Positions 1-6,738 of a stretch of 6,844 nt of DNA are shown here, piece by piece. The notes below the pieces were generated by a model, which saw only the letters and a list, made by a program, of their open reading frames with translations, made no database searches and was not told where the DNA came from. Origin of the DNA: DATJWY01 sp035500775 (GTDB lineage Bacteria > Pseudomonadota > Alphaproteobacteria > Acetobacterales > Acetobacteraceae); the NCBI GenBank assembly GCA_035500775.1, contig DATJWY010000279.1, forward strand, positions 1 to 6,844, in the 5' to 3' direction. The position numbers and the translations under genes are program-made. Position 1 is the stretch's first letter. Every line of letters begins with the position of its first letter.

Positions 1-126
1 GAGCCCCTGGAGGCGGCGCTGGTGGATGACAGCCGCGTCTATCACGGCGTAACGCCGGTGCTGCCGCTCGACCCGGCCCGCCCAGCCTTCCGCGACGTGC
101 TGGTGGTGACGTTCCGGCACGAATGA
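1..126 (+). CDS. C-terminal end of a putative 2-oxoglutarate/Fe(II) dioxygenase (partial)
   Basis: The window opens inside this gene; 41 codons and a TGA stop remain. The tail contains D-S-R-V-Y-H-G-V-T-P (residues 10-19 of the fragment) and R-D-V-L-V-V-T-F (31-38). This matches the C-terminal half of the double-stranded beta-helix in the 2OG-Fe dioxygenase group that includes amino-acid hydroxylases (PF10014 type). In that family the His of the H-G-V-T-P motif is the distal iron ligand and the Arg before D-V-L binds 2-oxoglutarate, so His15 and Arg31 are the likely equivalents. The substrate cannot be told from this piece. The ending looks natural for the family, so the insertion sequence that begins about 30 nt later seems to have landed downstream of the gene rather than cutting it. 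The assignment rests on recognising a short tail. Confidence 0.65.
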   Translation, partial: EPLEAALVDDSRVYHGVTPVLPLDPARPAFRDVLVVTFRHE

Positions 127-158
127 TACCAACCACCGTAAGTCTTGACCGGCCGGCC

Positions 159-177
159 AGGGCTCTGAGCCTGAGAA
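159..177 (+). repeat. candidate left terminal inverted repeat of the IS
   Basis: Matches the reverse complement of 1768-1786 at 15 of 19 positions. It lies 74 nt upstream of the transposase start and 32 nt after the dioxygenase stop. The match is imperfect and both sequences are CT-biased, so chance is not excluded. Confidence 0.35.
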
Positions 178-251
178 AGATTCCCGATTCCCACCGGCTT
201 GCGGATCCGATTCACTAACGCGGTGATTGGCGGGCGTGAGGGAAGGTAAGG

Positions 252-1601
252 ATGTCTGCGCTGTTTGGGGATCTGCCTGCGACGATCGTTCAGCGGCGCG
301 AGCCGGGTGGTATGCCGCGACTGCGTGTTGCGGATCGTCAGCAGGTGACGTGGCAGCCGCTGGCGTTGGATGATCTGCTGGCGCCGGATCATCTGGCGCG
401 TGCGGTGCTTGTGTTTGTTTGTGGGCTGGACCTTGCTCCGCTGCGGGCGGCGATCCGCTCGTGCGGCGCACGGGCCGGCGCTCCGGCGACCGATCCCGAG
501 ATCCTGGTGGCGCTGTGGCTGTTTGCGATCATCAGCGGGGTCGGCTCGGCGCGGGCGTTGGCGCGGCTGTGCGAGGAGCACGTTGCCTATCGCTGGCTGT
601 GCGGCGGGGTTGGCATGAACGCGCACACGCTGTCGGATTTCCGGGTTGACCACGAGGCCTGGCTGGACGGCGTGTTCACCACGAGCATCGCGGCGTTGCT
701 GGAGGGGGAGGTGATCTCGCTGGCGCAGGTCGCGCAGGACGGGCTGCGTGTGCGGGCGGCGGCCGGGGCTGGCTCGTTCCGCCGGGGCGAGAGCCTGCAA
801 GAGAACCTGGAGGCGGCCCGCCAGCAGGTCGAGACGCTGAAGGCCGAGTTGCGGGCGGCGCCGGCGGCCGGCAATAGCCGGTCCCGGGCGGCGCAGCAGC
901 GGGCGGCGCGCGAGCGTCAGCAGCGCGTGGAGGCGGCGTTGGCGGCGCTCCCGGAGGCAGAAGAGCGGCTGCGTCGCAACGGCGGAGCCAAGAAGCCGGA
1001 CAAGAAGACCGGCAAGCCGCAGCCGGCGCGGGTTTCCACCACCGATGCCGAGGCGCACGTCATGAAGATGCCCGACGGCGGCTTCCGCCCCGCCTACAAT
1101 ATCCAGTTCGCCGCGGAGACCGAGCACGGCTTCATCGTTGGTGTGGCCGCCAGCGACAGTGGCGCCGACCAGCCCAGCCTGGAGCCCATGGTCGAGCAGG
1201 TCATCACCCGCACCGGGCGGACGCCGCGGCAGTGGCTGATGGATGGCGGCTTTGTCAAAGGCCAGTCGATCACGACGCTGCGGCGCGACCACGGCATCGA
1301 CGTGTATGCACCGCCGATGGCAGGCAAGGGCCCCCGCGACGCGGCCGATCCAGCCAGGCACGACACTCCGGAACTGGCGGAGTGGCGCGCCCGGATGGCC
1401 ACCGACGCGGCCAAGGGGATCTATCGCAAGCGAGCCGCCACCATCGAGTGCGCCAACGCCCATGCGCGTCGGCGTGGGCTTTACAGCATCCCCGTGCGTG
1501 GCCGCTGCAAGGCGCGGATCATCGCGCTGTGGCACGCGCTGGCGCATAACCTGATGTGCGGCCTGCGCGTCGCCCAGTGCGCCGCCGCCCAAGCCGCCTG
1601 A
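252..1601 (+). CDS. IS1182-family DDE transposase
   Basis: A 449-aa transposase that would cut and rejoin the ends of its own element; full length for the family and without frameshift. Residues about 35-145 form the N-terminal DUF772-type region (L-x-x-D-H-L-A-R near 42-50, then S-x-R-A-L-A-R-L around 99-106). The RNase H-like core carries the catalytic acids: D163 in Q-D-G-L-R-V-R-A, D331 in L-M-D-G-G-F, and E399 in A-T-I-E-C-A-N-A-H. Residues about 180-245 are rich in Glu, Arg, Gln and Ala and should form a coiled-coil or charged helical insertion between the first two acids. The C-terminal Y-x-x-R(8)E-x-N-A-H-x-R-R-R-G-L and final A-L-A-H-N-L are typical. The ATG is preceded by AGGGAAGG at 239-246, a good Shine-Dalgarno with a 5-nt gap. 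The first 40 or so codons use more T-ending codons than acs or the SDR gene, consistent with transfer. The element may be active, but the sequence cannot show mobility. Confidence 0.93.
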   Translation: MSALFGDLPATIVQRREPGGMPRLRVADRQQVTWQPLALDDLLAPDHLARAVLVFVCGLDLAPLRAAIRSCGARAGAPATDPEILVALWLFAIISGVGSARALARLCEEHVAYRWLCGGVGMNAHTLSDFRVDHEAWLDGVFTTSIAALLEGEVISLAQVAQDGLRVRAAAGAGSFRRGESLQENLEAARQQVETLKAELRAAPAAGNSRSRAAQQRAARERQQRVEAALAALPEAEERLRRNGGAKKPDKKTGKPQPARVSTTDAEAHVMKMPDGGFRPAYNIQFAAETEHGFIVGVAASDSGADQPSLEPMVEQVITRTGRTPRQWLMDGGFVKGQSITTLRRDHGIDVYAPPMAGKGPRDAADPARHDTPELAEWRARMATDAAKGIYRKRAATIECANAHARRRGLYSIPVRGRCKARIIALWHALAHNLMCGLRVAQCAAAQAA

Positions 1602-1767
1602 GCGCCCGCTTCCTCTTATCGCATCGGCATTCCACGCCAGAGACCATCCCTGGCGCCGATACCGCCCCGTCGCAGACGCTTCAAAGTCCCGCCGGAGCAT
1701 CCGCTCGGAGGCGCCAGCACGACCCGGGACACCCGGGGCCTGCAAACAAACGCCAGGGCCAGATTCG

Positions 1768-1786
1768 TTCTCAAGCTCTCTGCCCT
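1768..1786 (-). repeat. candidate right terminal inverted repeat of the IS
   Basis: Partner of 159-177 (15 of 19 matches in inverted orientation). It ends 3 nt before the three-hairpin repeat. The matching flank of the other repeat copy (about 6474-6490, reverse complemented) also contains T-T-C-G-T-T-C and G-C-T-C, so this stretch could belong to the repeat instead of the IS. The remaining DNA from 1602 to 1767 shows no convincing gene. Confidence 0.3.
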
Positions 1787-1789
1787 CGA

Positions 1790-1892
1790 CCCGCCAAAGG
1801 CCGAGGCCTTTGGAATCCATTACTTAATTAAATCAAGTGATCGGGGGTCTGAGGCCTCAAGGCCCCAGTGGGGTTTGGGGCAAAGCCCCAAG
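1790..1892 (+). repeat. three-hairpin GC-rich repeat, copy 1
   Basis: This is an intergenic repeat between two converging genes. It contains three inverted repeats in order. The first is CCAAAGGCC-GA-GGCCTTTGG at 1794-1813, a perfect 9-nt palindrome pair. The second is CTGAGGCC-TCAA-GGCCCCAG at 1849-1868, 8 pairs with one mismatch. The third is TTGGGGC-AAA-GCCCCAA at 1875-1891, 7 pairs. Between the first two is an AT-rich island (about 1819-1841) containing the palindrome TTAATTAA. The whole unit matches the reverse complement of 6381-6473; the stretch 1841-1868 is identical to it at 27 of 28 positions. Hairpins between convergent genes suggest a role in ending or stabilising transcripts from both sides, but no clear U-run follows any stem. 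With the IS flank, it accounts for the gene-free stretch 1602-1923. Confidence 0.8.
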
Positions 1893-1923
1893 TCCCTGCG
1901 CTTCAATCTCAGGCAATCACGCT

Positions 1924-2706
1924 CTAAACGGCGCTGAAGCAATTATCCACGAACAGATGCGTCCCGTTGATGAACGATGCCTCGTCCGACAGCAGGAACA
2001 ACGCCGCCCGCGCCACTTCCTCCGGCTCGCACATGCGCCCCTGCTGCGCCGCCAGCGCCGCCTCGGACACATCGACGCCGAGCGCCGCGAGATCCCGCAC
2101 CTCGCGCATCCCGTGCGGGGTGCGGATGAAGCCAGGGCAGACCGCGTTGCAGCGTATGTTCTGGTCGCGGTACTCGACCGCGATGGCGCGGGCGAACATG
2201 TGGCAGGCGCCCTTGGTGGTGTCGTAGAGCACCTCGCCCGGGGTCGCGAGCGTCGCCGAGATCGAGGAGGTGCAGACGATCGCCCCGCCGCCGGCCGCGA
2301 GCATGCCCGGCAGCACCGCCCGGGTCATCAGGAACATGCTCTTGACGTTGACCGCCATCAGCCAGTCCCACTCGGCCTCGGTGACCTCCAGGAAGCGTTT
2401 CACGATCAGCGTGCCGGCATGGTTGAACAGCCGCGTCACCGGGCCGAGCGCCGCCGTGACCGTCGCCACCGCCGCCGTCACCTGATCGGCCTGGGACACA
2501 TCCGCCGCCGCGAACGCCGCCTCGCAGCCGGCGGCGCGCAGTTCGGCGGCGAGCGCCTCGCCCGCTTCCGCGTTGCGATCGACGATGCCGATTTTCGCGC
2601 CCTCCGCCGCGAACAGCCTGGCCGCCGCCGCGCCGCAGCCGGTGGCGCCGCCGGAAACCAGGGCGACGGTGCCCGCCAGACGTTGTTTTCCCGCGATAGT
2701 GTTCAT
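1924..2706 (-). CDS. short-chain dehydrogenase/reductase, probably NAD(H)-dependent
   Basis: A 260-aa soluble oxidoreductase of the classical SDR family (usual length about 250 aa), forming a Rossmann fold. Visible motifs: the dinucleotide loop S-G-G-A-T-G-C-G (18-25); an acid after strand two, D43 in I-V-D-R, which favours NAD(H) over NADP(H); D69 in A-D-V; N95-H-A-G98, the N-N-A-G motif with His in place of the second Asn; and the catalytic tetrad N120, S148, Y161, K165 (Y-D-T-T-K). P-G at 191-192 follows. The substrate is unknown; the sequence resembles SDRs annotated as glucose, 3-oxoacyl or hydroxysteroid dehydrogenases. The frame is open for 33 more codons upstream, but the ATG at 2706 is chosen because GGAGGGA lies 5 nt before it and the motif spacing then fits the family. 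It is separated from acs by about 0.5 kb holding a possible small gene and two hairpins, so it is probably transcribed on its own. Confidence 0.92.
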   Translation of the reverse strand: MNTIAGKQRLAGTVALVSGGATGCGAAAARLFAAEGAKIGIVDRNAEAGEALAAELRAAGCEAAFAAADVSQADQVTAAVATVTAALGPVTRLFNHAGTLIVKRFLEVTEAEWDWLMAVNVKSMFLMTRAVLPGMLAAGGGAIVCTSSISATLATPGEVLYDTTKGACHMFARAIAVEYRDQNIRCNAVCPGFIRTPHGMREVRDLAALGVDVSEAALAAQQGRMCEPEEVARAALFLLSDEASFINGTHLFVDNCFSAV

Positions 2707-2799
2707 TCCAGTCCCTCCAGGCCGCGCCGTTCCCGGATGCGCCTGCCGCCGCGCGGTCGCGTTTCCGGGATAGGAACAGGTTGCCGGTTCGCGCGGTTC

Positions 2800-2824
2800 C
2801 CGCAAGGCGCGGCGTGCCTTGCGG
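2800..2824 (-). other. intergenic hairpin upstream of the SDR gene
   Basis: CCGCAAGGC and GCCTTGCGG form a perfect 9-bp stem around a 7-nt loop, about 95 nt before the SDR start. On the - strand it falls between the possible small gene (stop at 2884) and the SDR start. It could end transcription coming from acs or sit in the SDR leader. No U-run follows it. No other convincing signal was found between 2707 and 2883. Confidence 0.35.
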
Positions 2825-2883
2825 CCGGGGGCGTCAGCCGGTGCGCCATCCGCGACGGCAGGGGGAGGGGCCGGGGCGCCCGT

Positions 2884-3224
2884 TCACGTCCGCGGGCGGG
2901 GCGGGCCGCGGGGGCGGCGCGGGGCGCGCGGCTTCGCGGCCCCGTCGGCATTCGTCCGCGTCCGTGCCGTCGCCGGGCGCGGGCGCGGCGCGACGGTGCT
3001 CGTGCGGCCGCGCCGTGCCGGGGTGGCCGGCGCCGGCGGCGTGCTCGCATGCGTCACCAGCAGCAGGATCACCGTCGTCACCACCGCGAGGGCCGGCAAG
3101 GCGAACGTCGTCACCGGGCTCACCGCCGCCAGCGTGGCGGCGAGACAGGCGATGCTGATGCGGCGTGTGGGGGATCTCGTCCGGCCTCCCGCCCGGGCGG
3201 GTTCCCCCGCCCGGGCGGGAGATT

Positions 3225-3228
<4 letters not shown>
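2884..3228 (-). CDS. possible small membrane protein coupled to acs (uncertain)
   Basis: I do not recognise this 114-codon frame. Its ATG (3228-3226) overlaps the acs TGA (3227-3225) as ATGA, the usual arrangement for translational coupling; there is no Shine-Dalgarno of its own. Residues 1-23 are basic. Residues about 24-38 and 43-60 are hydrophobic, the latter V-V-T-T-V-I-L-L-L-V. Residues 61-114 are a Pro/Arg/Ala-rich, strongly basic tail. Almost every codon in the hydrophobic part ends in G or C, as in the neighbouring real genes. Against it: codons 3-14 fall in a perfect 16-bp hairpin and encode a repeated P-A-R-A-G, which looks like the by-product of a structural element; the surrounding DNA is so GC-rich that open frames are expected; and there is no later in-frame start before the hydrophobic stretch. 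If it is not real, 2707-3224 is a gene-free stretch holding only the two hairpins listed. Confidence 0.35.
3186..3221 (-). terminator. perfect 16-bp hairpin directly after the acs stop codon
   Basis: Two copies of the self-complementary 14-mer CCCGCCCGGGCGGG (3188-3201 and 3206-3219) are separated by TTCC and extended by two further pairs. This gives a perfect 16-bp stem with a 4-nt loop. On the - strand it begins 3 nt after the acs TGA. The position suits a transcript-ending or mRNA-stabilising hairpin, but no U-run follows, so Rho-independent termination in the strict sense is not shown. It overlaps the start of the possible small gene at 2884-3228, and the two readings compete. Confidence 0.55.
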
Positions 3229-5165
<1,937 letters not shown>

Positions 5166-5181
5166 TCGGCATCCTCCCAGG

Positions 5182-5208
5182 CTCTCTCCCGCTGCGCGCA
5201 GCAGAGAG
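5182..5208 (-). promoter_or_regulatory. hairpin in the acs leader
   Basis: CTCTCT (5182-5187) pairs with AGAGAG (5203-5208), and inside it GCTGC pairs with GCAGC, leaving a 3-nt CCC bulge on one side. It lies within the 80-nt gap between the Rieske stop and the acs start, ending 3-4 nt upstream of the acs Shine-Dalgarno. It could be a weak terminator for the upstream genes or a leader structure affecting acs translation. There is no U-run and no match to a riboswitch I know. Confidence 0.35.
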
Positions 5209-5245
5209 TTGTCGAGCGCCGGTTAGCCCGTGCGTTGACCCGCAT

Positions 5246-5587
5246 TCAAAGCCCGGCGCTTTCTGGCGCCAGGATCACCCCGTCCACGATTTCAATCAAT
5301 ACGACTTCAAGGTGGTTGCCCCGACAGGGGCCGAAAATACACGATCCGTCATCGATATGAAATAGCGCGCCATGCACCGAGCAGACGATGTGGCGGCCAT
5401 CCTGCGAGAGGAAGCGGTCCGGCGCCCAGTCGAGCGGCAGGCCGAGATGCGGGCAGGCGTTGACATAAACGTGTACGCGGTCGCCCTGACGCACCGCGAA
5501 CAGGCCGGTGAAGCCGCCGGGCGGCGGCGGAAAGCCGCGGCTGCCGCCATCCGGGATCTCATCCACGCGGCACAAGGCGCGTTTCAT
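5246..5587 (-). CDS. small Rieske [2Fe-2S] protein
   Basis: A 113-aa single-domain Rieske protein that probably carries electrons in the cytoplasm. The cluster ligands are C45-P-H47 and C69-S-V-H72 (C-x-H, 21 residues, C-x-x-H), followed by D-G-S-C-I-F-G-P-C-R-G (80-90), which corresponds to the second half of the fold. The gap between the ligand pairs is longer than the 15-17 residues usual in ring-hydroxylating dioxygenase Rieske domains. There is no signal peptide or membrane anchor, which argues against a cytochrome bc1 subunit, and no oxygenase catalytic domain. The ATG overlaps the EVE stop by 4 nt (ATGA), so the two are probably translationally coupled. The partner reductase or oxygenase is not in the window. 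The frame stays open upstream of this ATG, but the extension lies entirely inside the EVE gene and lacks family similarity. Confidence 0.88.
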   Translation of the reverse strand: MKRALCRVDEIPDGGSRGFPPPPGGFTGLFAVRQGDRVHVYVNACPHLGLPLDWAPDRFLSQDGRHIVCSVHGALFHIDDGSCIFGPCRGNHLEVVLIEIVDGVILAPESAGL

Positions 5588-5997
5588 CCGGCATAGCCTC
5601 CGAGGGCGCAGATATGCCGCCATTGCGGGTCCGTGATTGGCACGACCGAAAGGCGGGATTGCCGGATGAGCGCGAGATCGGCGAGCGCCGGGTCCGCCTT
5701 CATCTCCGCGAGCGTCACCGGGCGCGGCATCGGCGCCACCGCGCGCATATCGACACAGACCCAGTCCCCGCTTTCCGCCGTCGGATCGGGATAGGCCTCG
5801 CGCGCCACCGTGACGATGCCCACCACCTCGCGCCCTACGTTCGAATGGTAGAAGAACGCGTGGTCGCCGAGGCGCATGGCGGCGAGGTTGCGCCGCGCCT
5901 GGTGGTTGCGCACCCCGGTCCAGGGCTCGACGCCGTTCGTCACCTGCTCCGCCCAGGAGAAGGCGTCGGGTTCGGATTTGACCAGCCAGTAAGCCAT
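5584..5997 (-). CDS. EVE-domain protein (THYN1-like)
   Basis: A 137-aa protein made of a single EVE domain, a PUA-like fold related to YTH that binds modified bases in DNA or RNA in characterised members. Typical features: W-L-V-K-S-E-P at 4-10; W-x-G-V-R-N-x-x-A at 26-34; F-F-Y-H-S at 48-52; G-I-V at 60-62; and S-R-L-S-V-V-P-I at 114-121 with W126. These aromatic residues line the base-binding pocket in the family. The cellular target is unknown. The chosen ATG (5997) gives the usual M-x-Y-W-L-V-K-S-E-P start. A GTG at 6003, which overlaps the YciI stop as GTGA, would add two residues and is a plausible alternative. No strong Shine-Dalgarno is seen, so translation probably depends on ribosomes leaving yciI. 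The stop overlaps the Rieske start. Confidence 0.93.
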   Translation of the reverse strand: MAYWLVKSEPDAFSWAEQVTNGVEPWTGVRNHQARRNLAAMRLGDHAFFYHSNVGREVVGIVTVAREAYPDPTAESGDWVCVDMRAVAPMPRPVTLAEMKADPALADLALIRQSRLSVVPITDPQWRHICALGGYAG

Positions 5998-5999
5998 CG

Positions 6000-6293
6000 T
6001 CACTCAGCCAGCGCGCCGTCCCGGTACACGCAGCGATACGGCCGGATGACCGTGCTCTCGAACAGGCCGGCGCGGGCATAGGGGTCGCTCTCGGCGAAGC
6101 CTTCCGCCTCCGCGCGGTCGGCGACGTCGATGATCAGCAGCGAGCCGCAGGGCCGCCCGTCCGGATCGAGCAGCGGCCCGGCTTGCACCAGCTTGGAGGC
6201 GTAGGTCTCCAGATAGGCGAGGTGCTGCGGCCGGGTGGCCAGCCGGAGATCCAGGCTGGCCGGTTTGTCGGTGCAGAGGATGACGAAAAGCAT
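6000..6293 (-). CDS. YciI-family protein
   Basis: A 97-aa YciI-like (ferredoxin-like alpha/beta, dimeric) protein of unknown substrate; some family members act on small molecules through a conserved His-Asp pair. Visible here are H24 in R-P-x-H-L-x-Y, the turn G-P-L-L-D-P-D-G at 39-46, and S-D-P-Y-A-R-A-G-L at 69-77 with D70, followed by the strand V-I-R-P-Y-R. Length is typical. The reading frame continues upstream into the repeat, but the ATG at 6293 is preceded by GGAAGG (6307-6302, 8-nt gap) and starts exactly where family similarity begins (M-L-F-V-I-L). It is the first gene of the - strand block; the EVE start follows within 2 nt of the stop or overlaps it. From memory, YciI and EVE genes often neighbour each other, and sometimes tsaD and gpsA, in alphaproteobacteria. 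Here the upstream side is a repeat instead. Confidence 0.92.
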   Translation of the reverse strand: MLFVILCTDKPASLDLRLATRPQHLAYLETYASKLVQAGPLLDPDGRPCGSLLIIDVADRAEAEGFAESDPYARAGLFESTVIRPYRCVYRDGALAE

Positions 6294-6380
6294 GCGGCGG
6301 CCCTTCCACCTGGTCCCGTGATGGCGGCAAGGTAGAGCGGAACCGGGCGGTACGGAAACCGGGGGCGATCGGTAAGGCAA

Positions 6381-6473
6381 GGCCAGGGCTCCGCCCTGGA
6401 CCCGCTGGGGCCTTGAGGCCCCAGACCCCCGATGTTTAAGTATCGGATTCCAAAGAGTTAGCCTTTGGCGGGG
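6381..6473 (-). repeat. three-hairpin GC-rich repeat, copy 2 (inverted relative to copy 1)
   Basis: Reverse complement of the unit at 1790-1892. Read on the + strand it has CCAGGGC-TCC-GCCCTGG at 6383-6399 (7 bp), CTGGGGCC-TTGA-GGCCCCAG at 6405-6424 (8 bp, perfect), and CCAAAG-AGTTAGC-CTTTGG at 6450-6468 (6 bp). Compared with copy 1, the 6383-6399 stem differs at three consecutive pairs, yet pairing is kept on both sides. It lies about 90 nt upstream of the YciI start, so a promoter for that operon would have to sit between 6294 and 6380 or inside the repeat. I found no convincing -35/-10 pair there. Weaker similarity to the flank of copy 1 may continue to about 6498. Confidence 0.8.
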
Positions 6474-6565
6474 GCGAGCGGAACGAAGCAAGGGCCAGGG
6501 GCGTTCCTTCAGGGACCAGTCCATGGGTCGTTCCGGCCAATGGAATCTTGGGCCACGAAGCTGGA

Positions 6566-6590
6566 CCCCGCCAAAGGCCGGGAGCCTCAG
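6566..6590 (+). repeat. fragment of a third copy of the same repeat
   Basis: The 13 nt at 6568-6580 are identical to the start of copy 1 (1791-1803), and 6566-6578 is an exact inverted match to 6461-6473 at the edge of copy 2. Similarity fades after about 6590; the rest of the unit (middle and third hairpins) is missing. The intervening DNA, 6474-6565, shows no gene I can support. Confidence 0.5.
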
Positions 6591-6625
6591 GATGGCGTTA
6601 CTGAAGATGGCCGTGTCGGCGCGCG

Positions 6626-6645
6626 CGGTCGATCATAATTGACCG
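6626..6645. promoter_or_regulatory. imperfect 20-nt palindrome, possible operator
   Basis: CGGTCGATCA-TAATTGACCG matches its own reverse complement at 16 of 20 positions, with perfect 5-nt outer arms CGGTC/GACCG and an AT-rich centre that stands out from the GC-rich surroundings. It lies 93 nt upstream of the ATG at 6739, a reasonable place for a regulator site. No flanking -35/-10 boxes could be assigned with confidence. Confidence 0.25.
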
Positions 6646-6738
6646 AAGCTCGCTCCGCCATGGTGGCCGAGATGCGTTCAAGCGTGCGGGATCGTCCCAG
6701 GGGTGGCCAGATTGCCGCCCGGCAAGGGGGAAGCGGGC

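Larger units (their letters stand above)
159..1786 (+). mobile_element. IS1182-family insertion sequence, ends approximate
   Basis: The element holds one intact DDE transposase gene and would be about 1.6 kb, normal for IS1182-type elements. I searched both flanks for inverted ends. The best pair is 159-177 against 1768-1786, where 15 of 19 positions match after reverse complementing (core T-T-C-T-C-A then G-C-T-C and G-C-C-C-T). Similarity continues weakly outward and inward, 21 of 29 over the best stretch. No target-site duplication could be recognised. The right end runs into the GC-rich repeat starting at 1790, and the second repeat copy has loosely similar sequence at the same place, so the right boundary in particular may be wrong. 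The transposase identification is firm; the ends are not. Confidence 0.5.

Noticed and set aside
125..142. GATACC motif at the left flank as an IS end (also seen at 1658-1663)
   Set aside because: The two occurrences are in direct orientation and the surrounding bases do not match; the required reverse complement does not occur on the right side.
42..1820. 592-codon open frame on the - strand across the transposase
   Set aside because: It runs antisense to a clearly recognisable transposase; its product is Arg/Pro/His-rich low-complexity with no domain. Long antisense frames are expected in DNA this GC-rich.
2707..2805. N-terminal extension of the SDR gene to the ATG at 2805
   Set aside because: The extra 33 residues are Arg/Pro-rich without SDR similarity, and the ATG at 2706 has an excellent Shine-Dalgarno.
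6294..6380. Promoter for the YciI operon
   Set aside because: A TTTCCG/TACCTT pair with an 18-nt gap can be drawn on the - strand, but it matches the consensus too poorly to list.
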